The notes beneath the pieces are model-generated. The model was not told the DNA's origin. It did no database searches and saw only the letters and a program-made list of their open reading frames with translations. A program made the position numbers and the translations under genes. From Pseudocercospora fijiensis CIRAD86 (lineage: Eukaryota; Ascomycota; Dothideomycetes; Mycosphaerellales; Mycosphaerellaceae), in contig NW_006921545.1 of assembly GCF_000340215.1 (NCBI RefSeq), forward strand, positions 835,522 through 899,521: 64,000 bases of DNA, written 5' to 3'. Shown in pieces: positions 21,240 through 34,200 of this stretch; within the stretch, counting starts at the first letter, position 1, and each line of letters starts with the position of its first letter.

Positions 21240-24200
21240 TATAGCTAGTCGAGTTCCTCCTCGGAGTTAGAGTTAGATAGCTAGAAGTCTAGTTTACTAT
21301 CGGAATTAATATCGGAAATGCTCTACGCGTAATTAATACGTATATAACCCTCCCTTTATTTATAAGTTATTCCTAATAGCTTACTAAGACGTATCTAGGG
21401 ATGCGTATAGTTGTCAGGTAGAATAGGATCTATAATCGCGGTAGGATCCTCCTCTCTATAGGCATCTAAGGTCGGTAGAGGGTCTATAGAGGCACTAACT
21501 TCCTCCTCGGTCGGGGGAGGGCGGGTAGGTTCTCTTAATTCGACGATCTTCTTTAGGTTAGCCCGGGGGTGCGAGTGCTTTAAGGTAGCACTATTAAGTT
21601 CCTAAAGACGGTACGCCGAACTATCGTAAAGAACCTCCTATACTCTATAAGGCCCTTTCTATTTAAAGGCTAGCTTATAGGAGTAACTATATTCTAGCTA
21701 GGACCGGTATAGGAGAACTATATCGCTAACCTTTAGAGACTCCTAATTAATAGTATTATAGTTATCGAAATACTGCTTAGCCTCTTTACGAAGGCGACGC
21801 TATCGAGTAAGTCCCTTTTAAGAAGTAGTAGTTATCTCCTTAAGAGCCTTAGCGGATAGGGTAAGGAGATCTACTCTAGTACGAACAGACCCCTAGTCGT
21901 AAACGCTATACGTACGGTAGGACAACTTAATCGGAAGAATAGCGTCCCTCCTAATTATAAGCTCCGCTAGTATAAGTCTAGTAGTATCGATAACGGTCGT
22001 TCGGTCCGCCTAGAGAAGGGCTAGGACGTAGGTAGAGATCGCGACTAATCTATTACCTCTATTAGTTAGCTTAGATAAGGCATCGATTAAAGACCGATAG
22101 CCGCGCTTAACGATAGTATTAGATTAGGGACAGTATAGGGAGATGCGAACGTTCTTCGCCCCGTATAAAGTAAGTAGCGCTTAAACTTCTTTAGCTATAT
22201 TAGTCGTAGCGTTGTCTAAGATAATTTTATAGGGCGTGCCCTATCGGTAGAATAAGTCCTTAAATAGGAAGGTAGCGATATTATAGGCGTTAATAGCACT
22301 ATAGCCCTTGCGGAAATAATAGGCTTTAGGCTACCGAGAAAGACCTTCCCGAATAATATAGAGGCTATTATTCCGGCTTAGATAAACCCTATTACTGTAC
22401 TATCGTTTACCTACTAATTAGGTAGCGGGGATACGCAGCTCGCCCGGCCGACGGTAGCTATTCCTAAAATTGCACTTAGGACAGCTCTTATAGTAGCGAG
22501 AGATATTAGCCTATACGCTATCCTACTAGTACCGTCGACGAAGGATATCGAAGGTGCCCTCCGCTACCCGGTAGCTAAGCTCGTCGTAAACTATATAAAG
22601 GATTTTATATCTCGCTATAGGGTTATTAATAATACGGTAGAGGGGTGTATTAACTATCGCTTATCGCTAAAGGATACGATCTTTAACTAGGAATCTTCGA
22701 GAATAGCGAATAACCTAATAGTATTAACTCTTTAACAAACTAGGTGCTTTCTTTATATAGGTTAGAAGTAGGCGATATTATAGGAGTCGTCGGAGTAGAC
22801 CCTATTAAGGATATTATCCCTATCTAATTTATCCGCCTTAGCTTTAGCCTAGTTATTACCGTTAGTAGTAGGGTTCTCGTTAGGCTAACCCTTAGGCTAC
22901 CTATTAGGTTTATTAGGTTAATCGCTAGGCTAGTTATCGGGCTAGTCGTCGGAAGTAGATCTAGTAATTGCTAGTATAGCGTTAATATAGAAGGCAGTAA
23001 AGAAGGTACGGTTAATAACCGCGTCGATATCTTCTTCTTCTATTATCTCGGTAATGTCCTCTTCTATAGTAGGCCTCCTAGAAAGGCTATCTAGTCTAGT
23101 GTGCTTCTTCCTAGGAACGTAGAAGACGTCGAAGTTAAACAAACAGATCTAGCTAACCTACCGAGCTATTACAGAGGCTATACGGTTAAGCTAATAGACT
23201 AGCGTCTAAGTATCGATTTCTAGGCAAAAGAATATACTAAAAAGCTATAGTCGGAACTTCTTTAGAGCCTTGTAGACTCTAAGGCATTCTCGCTTACTAG
23301 TATCGTATCGGGCCTCGATCGGTTTCTATAGTCCTAAGTCGTACCTAATAGGATAACGTAAGGATAGCTCCTTACGGTTATACTATATTAGTATCTCGCT
23401 ATAGCCTTCCCCGCTCGAGTCGATAGTAATAATTATTAAACCCGCACCCTCTAAGTAGTTAATAGACGTAAGTGTAGGTGCGCTAACGAGTGCCTTAGTT
23501 ACCTTATCCTTAGCCGCTTAGTAAACGGAAGTCTATTCGAACTTAGTATCTATCTTAAGTAAGGCGTATAAGGGCTTATATACTAATATAAAGTTCTCGA
23601 CCTAGATACGGAAGTAGGAGACTACTCCGAGCTAGGTTCGGATATCCTTCTAATAGGTAGGATCCGGCTAGGACACTATCTTTAGGACCCGTATATTATT
23701 AGGATAGCGACCGTTTTTATTAGTTACAAACCCGACAATATTTATTCGCTTATATAGGAGCTAAAGCTTCTCCCTATATACCGTTAGATTAGCTCGCTCT
23801 AGGCCGTAGAGGACACTATCGAGGTTCCGGATATATTCGAGAAAGAACCTACGGATACTAGGCTCTACTTCTTTATTATCGTACCTAGTTTTAGGGCCCT
23901 TAACGCCGATATCGTCGAGGAAAGGCATCGCTATATAGGAGATATAGGCCGCGAGGACTTAGTTTATAATACGAACGAACTAAGCTACTAAGTTAGTCGC
24001 CTCTTAGGGAAGGGTAGTTTGTCTATATAGCCTAAGAGGCGTCTCGAAACTAGTAAGGTCCCGGCTATTAGGGTAGAGAGGAATCTAGTCGTAGCCTAAG
24101 AAAACGTTAACTAGTAAGGCTACAATATAGTTAGTAAAAGCTTCCGAGAACCTATTAGTCTCTAGAGGAAGGTTAGCATCTCTAATCGTAACTACGTTAA

Positions 24201-24640
24201 ACTTCTATATAGCGTTAATTAGACGGTACTTCTTTAGTTCCCTAGGAGCTATTTTCTTTTAAACTAGGAAGTATAGATTGCGATACGAGGTATAGGAAGG
24301 CTCTAGTATACCGGCCTTTACGCGCTGCCGTATTGTATCCTTAACTATACCTCGTAGGCTTAGGTTTAGCTTAAAACCTAGGTAGGCCTAAGGCTTATAT
24401 TCGATTGTTCGGATCTTCTAAGGAGGGGTAACCTCCGGGTTAATTCTACCTAGGTAAGTAAAGTTATATACTAATACGGCTTCGCGATTGTATAGAAGCT
24501 CGTATAGTAGGTCTAGTTTACGTTCCGAAAGCTCTATACTAGGTTTAATCTTCGTAAGCCTTTCCGGTATTAGCCTTAAACCCCTAGGAATAGTAGAGAA
24601 CTTTTTAGTAATATATCTCTAGTCGTACGGACTATCCCTA
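21240..24640 (-). pseudogene. pol: Gypsy pol of copy 2: reverse transcriptase, RNase H, integrase
   Basis: Minus strand, in order from high to low coordinates. The reverse transcriptase has the catalytic box ISYIAMPFLDDIGVKGPKTR at about 23900-23955. The RT thumb and RNase H follow, ending with FNFDVFYVPRKKHTRLDSL near 23085-23142, the usual end-of-RNase H block. The integrase has a zinc-binding region near 22470-22530 (ISRYYKSCPKC), the core KIILDNATTN near 22220-22250, and ISLYCPQSNTIVKRGYRSL near 22090-22150, where the usual catalytic Glu is Lys. The FLDDIGVKGP form is typical of fungal Gypsy families. Most stops are TAG/TAA from RIP. The protein would copy element RNA and integrate it. 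Confidence 0.88.
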
Positions 24641-26800
24641 GGTAGCAATATTGCTTCCTAATTAAGACACTTTTGTCGCTAGTTAGGATTCCCGCTAGGA
24701 TTAGACCTATCGGTAATATATACGCTGCCTTTTACGGGCTTAATCTTATTAGCTACCCTCTTATATAGGATATATATACTAATCGATTGTCGAACCTAAG
24801 CTCTCTCTCTTTATTACTAGGCTTAGAGATTAGCGTAATAAAACAGCGCGTAAACTTCTTTAGAAGTCTCCTTAAGTCGATAGGTATATAGCTAGTAGTC
24901 TTAATTTATAATGCCGGCGAAAACGTTAGATTCGTAATAATATCCCCGGGGTAGCATTAGACTCGCGCTCTAATTAGTTAGTTCGGATAGACCCGCGTCC
25001 GGTAGTAATACCTCTAGCGACGATATATAAGATAGCATTATTACCTTAACTTATATAGTAGGCGTAGGTAGTCGTTATATTATACTCGCTATCGCTTCGA
25101 GTATTCGTCTTCTTAGTATAGAACCTAGAAACTTGCCTTAACGTACAGAGCGGCGCACTTCTAGAAATAACCTATTTAAGCTATACTAACTTATAGCGTA
25201 GATTGTCGGTCTTATAACCGCGCCGTAGCGTTTTCCGAAGACCGTCTAGAAGTAGTAAGGATATCCTCGTAGGACTTGTAGCTAGTGTTACTAATATAAC
25301 TAGTAAATACGACTCGGTTGCCCTTCTAGTTAGCGATAGTTCTCTCCTAGGAGCTATCGTCGCAGTTGCGCTAGATACCCCGGGTTATACGAGACTATAG
25401 TCGACCTAGAATAATTAGCGTGTTTAGGTCGGCGGCAATCTAGAAGGTAAAGGAAAAGTATATACCGAAGGCGTCTACTATAACATTATAGTAGGTACCT
25501 ACTAGCGTAACCTCCCTATTTACTCCCTATATACCGAGGGAAATGTTTCTATTTATTAGTAGCCTAAGTTGTTTAGCCTAACGCTTACTTATAATAAGTA
25601 ACTCTAAACTATTATTAAGTATTGCTAGCATCTATTAACTATAGCTCCCGATAGTAACTTAAATATAAATAGTAGGGACGACGGCGAAGGAACGGGTAAC
25701 TACGGAAAGGTCTATATTATTAGGGATAGAGTAAAGTTCCTTAGGTCGAGGAGGTCCTACTCGACCGATTTATTAACTAGTAAATCGGATAGCCTTAATA
25801 GAAACTAAAACTAGAGTAGGGTCGGTATTATTACTATCCCCTTAGCCTATCTCCTTAACTCCCTCTTCGTTAGTATTATCGATAGTCTCTTAGTTCTCGT
25901 AGGTTACCGATTCGCCTTCTACTAGCTCTTAGGTACCTAAAAATTTAGAAAGGAACTATAGGGAAGAGACGTCGATATAGTCTTCTCGTCTCTATTTTTG
26001 TCGGAAGGTAGCGAGGTCTTTTATAAAGGTAGTATCGTTAGGGATTCGGCTCTAGAATAGGTTAGTAGGCAAACCGTATACTAGTAGCTCTCCTATAGAT
26101 ATATTAGACTTAAGGTTAAGGAACTATAAAGCTTAGAAAAGAGCGTTTGCTTTTATATCTATAGAGTTAGCTAGGCTAGTACTATACTTGTTTATATACC
26201 TATTAAAGCGAAAGCTCTTTAGATCGGATAACTTCCGCTTATAGGCTAGTAGATTAGCTAGCCCTATAGTACTACTAATGTCGGTAGTAATATCTTCTAT
26301 ATTAATCTCTAGAGTCTCTAGGACGACTAGGCTCTCTATAGGTAGGGTACTAGGTACGGTACTAGGTGCGGTACTAGATCGGGTAGCGCGGTCTGCGGCT
26401 GTCTAGAGAGTCTTAGTTTTAGCGGTTAACTCTCGTTATTGTTTAGCCTTATCGGCCGCCTTGTTCTTTAGCATCCTAGTAGAGGCAGCCGTACTAGGGC
26501 GAGTAGGGTTCTACGGGCTCTTGCCCTTGTTTTAAGACTAGGTTTAGGACCTTATAGTAGCGTAGATATCTATACTGTTCTTAGTAACCGCGTAAACGTT
26601 AGTAACTGCGTCCGGATTCTAAGAAACAAAGTTAACCTTAACGGGCTCGGTAGTACCGTTACTACTTCGCTCCTTAACCTGCTTAGCCCTAACCTTCTAA
26701 GTTTCTCGTTTAGTAATAGCGGCGAGGGTACTATTCCTAGTATCCTTAAACTCGATCTTGCCGCTATACTTCTTCTCTAGAAGGGTCCTTAGTTAAGGCA
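24641..26800 (-). pseudogene. Gypsy copy 2, region between gag and reverse transcriptase
   Basis: This is shared with copy 1 (760-2880) and copy 3 (61315-62352). By position it should hold the protease and the start of the reverse transcriptase, but I could not read a confident DSG/DTG protease motif through the RIP changes. Confidence 0.5.
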
Positions 26801-28060
26801 GCTTTAGGGCTCTCCGATCCTATTCGAAATTAATCTTGTCGCCGGTATCTATATAGTAGAATCGACTATTTACTTATATAATAAGCTTCCTATTAAGAAG
26901 CTCTTTCTAGATAGGGTAGGACGATTAGATATATTTGTAACCGCTATATATCTAGTACTTACTATCTAAGTTAGAATAGATCTTCCGTATAGCGTAGATA
27001 TTAACTAACGGGGCTTTAGGGTAGTTAGGGTCTAAAACCTAGTAGACTAGTAGTATATCGCCTAGTATAGTAGTAACGATAACTTCCCTAACTCGTTATA
27101 ATACCTTCGTATTTAGGTTAAGTCGGGCTAGGGATTCGGCTAAGTCCGTAACGTCTTAAGAGTGTTTAGTAATAGTAGGAGTTACGGTCTTAGGACTACT
27201 TTACGATTTAGGAAGGAACTTAGGTCCCTTACTTCCTATAGCTTCTTTCCTAACCTACGGTAGATTATTCCTATCTTCGCTATAGATAAACTTCCTCNNN
27301 NNNNNNNNNNNNNNNNNNNNNNNNNNNNNNNNNNNNNNNNNNNNNNNNNNNNNNNNNNNNNNNNNNNNNNNNNNNNNNNNNNNNNNNNNNNNNNNNNCTC
27401 GGGAAACAATGCAAGCTTATAGCGACGGAAGATACGCTAAGCTATAGGCTACGGCAATCCCCTAGAGGAGTAGCCTTATTCTCTAAGAGTTTTCGAGGTT
27501 ACTCTACTCGATACCGTCCGCTAACTCGACAAATTCGCGGATATACCCCTTTAGGTCGTTATCCTTAGTACGCCTTACTAAGTAGAGGGCCTCGAGCTAC
27601 GCGCGACTACCTTTAATACGACGGCTATCGCGCTCCCGGTATACCCTTAGAAAGGCTAACTTAAAGGTCTCCTAGTTAGTATTAGACTTGTCGTCCTTTT
27701 CTAGGTAGCTAACTAGGGTTCTAAGGGTTCGGTAAAGCTTAGTACTAGTAGTCCTCGTAAGGGACCGGATCTTGTACTAGTCGGATTCTCTATCGAGCTC
27801 GTACTTAATTAAGCCTTCCTTAAAGCGTTCTATATATACTATAGCGTTCTACCCTTCGAATAGGGGATTTATACTACTCCCTAGCTCTAGCGGGCGACGC
27901 TTGTTTTAACGGAGAAGCTTAGTTTACTTCTCTATTATCTTTATAAGGATAGTATAGAGTACCTTAGGCATAGAGGGCGTAGGAGGCTCGCTTATATTAA
28001 CTAGTCGCCGCCTAATTTCTTCGTTAATAGGATTAGGGGCGTTTTCGGATTTAGAAGATT
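26800..28060 (-). pseudogene. gag: Gypsy gag of copy 2
   Basis: Minus strand from about 28060. The stretch at 27500-27700 reads FLRVYRERDSRRIKGSRA, then LEALYLVRRTKDNDLKGYI and REFVELADGIE. This is the pattern of fungal Gypsy capsid (Retrotrans_gag) proteins. An assembly gap of 100 N removes part of the domain. TAG stops mark former Trp or Gln codons. Copies 1 and 3 carry the same domain at 3350-4160 and about 62560-63290. Confidence 0.75.
27298..27397. other. Assembly gap of 100 N
   Basis: Exactly 100 N inside the gag region, so the size is probably nominal. Sequence resumes with CTCGGGAAACAATGCAAGCT, and the homologous stretch in copy 1 is near 3380-3470. Confidence 0.99.
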
Positions 28061-28180
28061 CCGCTAATTCTTAATGCTCGTTTTCGCTAGAGCTAGAGCT
28101 TATTCGATTGTTTATAAATTCCGCTAATTCTTAATGCTCGTTTTCGCTAGAGCTAGAGCTTATTCGATTGTTTATAAAAT
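28061..28180. repeat. Perfect 60-bp tandem duplication
   Basis: The 60 bases starting CCGCTAATTCTTAATGCTCG at 28061 are repeated without change at 28121. Immediately after, TAAAATAAAATGCTATATAA is also duplicated (about 28186-28230). Copies 1 and 3 have a single version at the same place (about 4130-4210 and 63310-63390). The identity implies a recent event after RIP, or an assembly artefact. Confidence 0.85.
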
Positions 28181-28977
28181 AGTTAAAATAAAATGCTATA
28201 TAAAGCTAAAATAAAATGCTATATAAAGGTGTTTTTGTTTTTAGTATATTTAGTTTATTATAATATTGCTATACGAGAGAATAGTGTATTAGGCTGTTCT
28301 CTCCTAGTATTACCCCTAGGGTAGTATTAGGATTTAGCCTCCTAGGGGTCGCCTAATTACCTCTAGGAGCTTAGTTTAGTAAATTTTAGATAAAAGCCGC
28401 TCGGAGGGAGAGACTGCAATCTCTATTTATACCTAGATCCTAGAAACTAGCTCGTATCTCCTTTAGCTAGGCGGGGGGGCGGTAGCCTTCTTTTTCTAGT
28501 AGAAGGCTAAGCACTATCTAAGCGAGGCTACGAATCTAGGAACGCCCTACCCGATTAATAGGGGACTCCCTAGCTATCCGACCTACAATCCGTATTTGCT
28601 ATTAATTAATAGTCTTAGTAAACTAAGCAAGGCCGATAGGTAATAATCTATCTCCTCCTTAGGCGGGGCTATCTGCTATAAGCGGTACTAAATAGGTCTT
28701 CGATCCGGAGCCGAGTCCTTAGAAGCTAGCTATAGTTACAGACTAGGCCCTAAGCTATAATAGTCCTAAGGGTTTGTAGCTTTTCGGGGTTAAAGAGATG
28801 CCCTCGTTAAGAGGTTTCTTCGCTTGTCGTAATAGCCCCTCGAGATACTTCTATATCGTCTATATTATAGGCTCTTATCGCGCCCTCGCTCTAGTTATAG
28901 CTATTCGTACCCTAGGACTACCTTCGATATACCCGAACCTGTTAGATATAAAGAGATAGCCCTACCTTCGGCTCTAA

Positions 28978-29129
28978 TAAAGGACGGAAACTAACACTAC
29001 TACTACTACTAGTAGTAATAGTATAGGTAACCGAGGGTAATATAACCTATAGCAATATAGGTAGCTATATTTAGTATAATAGGATAACAAGACCGTTACT
29101 TAGGCTAATAACTAGAGCCCTATAATATA
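28978..29129 (-). repeat. 5' LTR of Gypsy copy 2, first part (continues at 35437)
   Basis: These 152 bases match the corresponding part of 20893-21172. The LTR stops at ...AATATA, where the chromovirus begins. The minus-strand sequence next to the LTR (28958-28977) reads TTAGAGCCGAAGGTAGGG, a plausible primer-binding site with TGG changed to TAG. Confidence 0.9.
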
Positions 29130-29300
29130 TGTTACGGACAGGCTAGAAGCTAGCCCTCTATAACTAGGTCTTAGCATCGATGCCTTAGGCATCAACCCGA
29201 TATACCTAACTTCCGCGTTTACGAGAGAACTTCCCTCTCTACGCTTCGACAACTATAGCTAGCGATTAATATTATCTATTTACTTACTCGTTCCTTAACA
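29130..29300 (+). repeat. 5' LTR of the chromovirus
   Basis: 171 bp, TGTTACGG...CTTAACA, with a canonical TG...CA pair. It contains the near-palindrome GGCATCGATGCCTTAGGCAT style block near 29170-29200. It differs from the 3' LTR at only about four positions that I could see, all C/T or G/A. Confidence 0.95.
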
Positions 29301-29959
29301 GTTCGAAGCGTCTTCTACTATCTCTAAAGCCCTTAGGTTCTCGTACCGGAGGCATACCGAGATCTCGCCGCCGCTCTACCTAGGAACGCGAAACGACCTA
29401 CCTATTATAACAAGCGCCGTAGTACGTAGGATCTGTACGCGGCACGTACCGAACTCTATTAAGTAGAGCCTACGCCGACCGAGAGCCTATTAAGAAGTCT
29501 ACTACTATATCGCGTACGTCGCTATAGATAACGACGTCTCGCCTCGCGGTACCCTAAAGCTACTAGGCGAATACCCTAGCGGGTAGTAGCAACAATATAC
29601 GATTAGTAATCCGTAGCAGGCTCTACCGTCTCTATAAGAACGCTATACTAGTAATGTTAACATCTAGACTATCCCGCCGACCGCCGAGCTACTTATATAG
29701 CTATTTTAGTTATTCGATAGCGAGCTTACTTATCGACAACTCTACCGGTATCTTTAGACTTATAAAGCTTAGCTACTTTAGCTTAAGAATAAACGCCTGT
29801 CTACTAAGAAAGAGCGAGCCGATACGGACGTACGAGCCCTAGCTATAGAAGCCGCTACTATATCGGAGATTAACTAGGCCTAGACCTAGGCGGAAGGAGA
29901 TATTAAGACTACGAACGACCGCATCGCGTACTTCTAGTAGCAGTTGCGGTAGGCCTAGA

Positions 29960-31060
29960 ATGAGGTAGACCGCTTAAATAATATAATGCTTACTATAGAC
30001 AAGAGCAAGGGTTTCGGGTTCTAGTAGTAGAAGCCTAAGAAGTCCGAGAAGATACTAGACCCCGATCCGTACGACGGAGAGAGCAAATCGGCGCTTAAGA
30101 CGTAGTTAATAGCTGTCTTCCTTAAGTTAACCGCTAATTTAGACCGCTTTCCGACCCTTTATAGTAAACTCTCGTATATATATAGCCGGCTTAGACCTAA
30201 GGCCTATATCGTCCTAATCCCCTACGTTAAGATCGATCGCACTAACGACTAACTACGTATTACGTTTACGCTCGATACTGTCGCCGCTTTCGAGAAGGTT
30301 CTAGTTAAAGCGTTTAGCGATACTAACGAGGAAGGTACCGTACTAGCGAAGATAAAGAGTTTAAAGCAAGGAGGCAAGGACTTCGTATACTACCGAGCCG
30401 AATTTAATATACTTAATACTACCGTAGGCTTTAATAGGCTAGCTCGCAAGGAGCAGTTCCGGGCAGGCTTAAGTAAGGAACTGCGTAATAAGTAGGCCTA
30501 TTAGTAGGACGCTAATATACTTAGCTTCGAAGATGTCTATAAGCGCTTAGAAGCGCTTAATTACTCTATTCGTAAGAGAAAGGCTAAAGTTAAGACTTCT
30601 AGCACAACCTATAGTGCCTTTAGTTCTAGTACTCCTTTAGGCAGCAATAGTAGCGGCAGTAATAAAGCTAACGCCGCTAGCTCTTTACGCCCTGCCTCCG
30701 CCCCTTAGACTTAGTTAAATACCAACCCTTAGCGCCGTCCGTCTAACGCCCTAGCTTAAGCTGCTCTAGGCGCTAGTAGCGCTCCGTTAACGACTGCGAA
30801 CGGCGGTAATACTATAGACCTCTCGGCTATAAACAACGGCAAGCGTGCACCTCTAACTTAAGAACAGCGTAACGAACGCCGCCGCTTAAACCTTTGTAGT
30901 TACTATAGTAAGGGTAGTTATTAGAAGAGCTACTGCCCTAACACTCGTAAAGGCCGTACTAACCGTAGTGCTAATATCTCGGCTATAGTAGCCGGTAACG
31001 CGAATGCTAACCCCGACCCTACTACAACCGATAGCGGCACTTCGAGCTCCTAGTAATAGG
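29960..31060 (+). pseudogene. gag: Chromovirus gag with zinc knuckle
   Basis: The plus-strand frame shows a capsid-like domain (about 30060-30560; for example YRAEFNILNT-type and FRAGLSKELRNK-type stretches). It is followed by a Ser/Ala/Asn-rich linker, then near 30885-30950 LNLCSYYSKGSY*KSYCPN. This is a CCHC zinc knuckle in which the second Cys and the His have become Tyr and a TAG stands for Gln. TAG/TAA stops show the copy is dead. Gag would package the RNA. Confidence 0.75.
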
Positions 31061-31299
31061 AAAACTCCTAGTCTCTAAGTACAGTCGCTCTTAGAGACCT
31101 ACCGATAGTTAATTAGTCCTAGTCTAACAACTAGTCTAGCAATTAATTTGCGCTCCTTTGTTAGTTTGGCGTTTAGCATCGTAGCATTAATAGAGATACC
31201 TACATTAGTATAGTTACGACACTTACGGCCCTAGAAACAAAGATATACTTCGTATTAGCTCGTTAGCCCTTAAGGCGGAGCCTTTTATTCGCTCTAATA

Positions 31300-34200
31300 A
31301 AGAGCATTTAGTATTGCTATATACGTTACGTATAGACTCTATAGCCTATAAAACATATAGTATAGTCGACTATAGTTGTACTAGACACTCTTTTATAGAC
31401 TTTGACTTCGCGCAATCTTCTTAGCTCCCTATTACTAAGCTCGTAACGCCTCGTTAACTCGAAGCCTTCGATAGGACCTCTGTCCCCGACGTTACTTACG
31501 TTGCTAAGGGTACGCTCGATATCCTTAGATATCGTAAGTATATCTACTTCTTCCTTACTAAACTTAGCTACTACCCGATTATATTAGGTAAGCCGTAGCT
31601 TAAGCAATATAACCCTCGTATTAGATAGTATAATAACACTATCCTATTCGACTCCGAGTATTGCAAACAATACTATAATAAGCACTATATAATAGTTAGG
31701 GTAACTAGCGTTACTCCGAATAAAGACTTGCCCCTAGCTACGAGTATAGACACGACTACCGATTAATCGCTAACGCTCTCGAGATTCGAATTAGAAATAA
31801 TAGATTACCGAGAATACCGAGACACGCGTAACAAGCCTACGAGGCCTAATCGCTTACCCCTACCGTCGCCCGCCTTCGAACAGCCTCGGTAATAGACCGA
31901 TAATCGTAATGCCCGCGCCCGGTAGGACAGTATAAACTCACCCCCTCCGACTTAGATACAACCGCTAACGCGACCTTCGACTATAGCGACTATCCGTAAA
32001 GCGCGGTTAATAGGTATATATACTATCGGTGCTACACTATTTAATACATTATCTACGAAGAAAGGCTACTAGGTATTCGCTATATCTCTCCGCGATATTA
32101 AACAAGCTATTGCTATAAAAAAGAACATTAACCTAGCTACTAAATTGCCGAAACACCTACATCGTTACCTTACTACGTTCTCTAAATAAGACGTATTAAC
32201 TTTGCCTCTATACCGAGCTTATAACTATAAGATCGAGACGATAGCCGAGCCGCGCTACGGCCCGTTATACTCTATATCGTATAAGGAATTGGAAGTCCTT
32301 CGTAACTACCTAAAGGACAACCTTAAGAAGGGATTTATCCGCGTGTCTTCGTCTCTAGCATTATCGCTAGTCCTATTCGTTAAGAAGCCGGGAGGTAGAC
32401 TGCGCTTCTACGTCGACTATAGGCGGTTAAATGAGATAACCGTAAAGAACAGGTATCTAATCCCGCTTATCTAAGAGACCTTATCGAGATTAAGTAAGGC
32501 TAAATATTATACGAAGTTAGATATTATCTCCGCGTTCAACCGGCTCCGTATTACTAAAGGGTACGAATAGAAGACAGCATTTAAGACACGTTACGGCTTA
32601 TACGAATACCTAGTTATACTATTCGGGTTAGCTAACGCACCCTTATCCTTTTAGAATTACATTAACGACACTCTAGCACCGTTCCTTAACGTGTTCTATA
32701 TAGCTTATCTCGATAATATACTAATCTACTTAGATAGCCTAGAGGAACACCGCATCTACGTAGATCGTATACTTATAGCACTTAGCTAAGCTAGTCTATA
32801 TTGCGACATTTTAAAGAGCGAATTTGAAGTGTAGGAAGTTAAGTATCTAGGCTTGATCGTTATAACTAAAGGCATTAAAATAGATCCTAAGAAGGTCGAT
32901 ACCGTACGCTATTAGCCGAGACCTACTAATATAAAAGACGTATAGGCCTTCCTTAGGTTTGCTAACTTCTACCGACGATTTATCGCTAACTTCTCGAGGT
33001 TAGCGCGCCCTCTAATAGAGCTTACTAAGAAGGATGCTAAATAACGCTTCGCGTAGACAGACTCCTACTAGAGAGCCTTCGACGCTTTAAAGGTTGCGTT
33101 CTCCTAATAGCCGATTCTAGCGCACTATAATCCTACCCTTCCGATTATAATCGAGACCGATACTTCCGACTATATTACCGCCGGTATAATGTCTTAATAG
33201 CACGCTATACCCGCTACCTAGAAACCGGTTACGTACTTCTCGAGTAAGATAAGCCCTACCGAATGCAATTACGAGATATACGACAAAGAACTCCTCGCAA
33301 TTATATAAGCGTTCGAACACTAGCATAGTAAGCTCGAGGGTTACCCTAAGCCTATTCGAGTGCTTATAGATTATAAGAACTTAGAGTACTATATAACTAT
33401 AAAGCAGTTAAGTCGTCGATAGGCCCGCTAGAGCGAGTTCCTTAGTCGTTTCTATTTCTAGATTACCTATCGTGCTAGCAAACTCGGTATTAAGCCTAAT
33501 AGCCTTACTCGCCGGATAGCGGACCTTCCTCGTCTAGGCGACGCCTCCGATGCTCGCATTTCTATATAGAACTAATTAATAATAAAGCCTAAGAATCTCG
33601 ACCCTACCTTGCGGCTCGCCGTAGTAACGTTCGATAGTAGAAGTATCTTCGACGACATCGCTCTCGCTAGCAAAGAAGACAAGCAAGTCGCTCGAATAAA
33701 GACTTATTTATAAGAACGTACTGCTCCGCTTAAATCCGACGGCTTACTCTATTATATATCTCCCTCCAAGTGCGAATTCATTTCCGATCTCCTATACTAT
33801 CGCGACAACTTGTACGTGCCTAATGCAAACCAACTCCGTACTCGGATTATTAAGGCATGTTACGCTTACCCTATCGCTAGACACCCCGGTAGAGAACATA
33901 CGTACGAATTAATTAGTCGATACTACTATTAGCCTAAACTCCGATAAGATATAGCGCGATATCTGTCTTACTACTATATATATAGGAGAACGTATAGTAA
34001 CCGATAGCGCAAGTACGGACTACTACGCCCGTTACTAGTACTAACTTATCGCTAGTAGTACGTTACGATAGATTTGATTACTAGTTTACCTATATCGCCC
34101 TTAGGATATAACGCAATCCTTGTCGTTATTAACCGGCTTACTAAGATGCGACACTTAATCGCTATAACTAAGAAGTAGACTACGGCCGCGGACATTGCGG

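Noticed and set aside
29654..29842. Plus-strand open frame of 62 codons inside the chromovirus
   Set aside because: Lies upstream of the gag domain in the leader region, with no recognisable domain and no support from a longer frame.
33117..33326. Minus-strand open frame of 69 codons
   Set aside because: Antisense to the RNase H part of the chromovirus.
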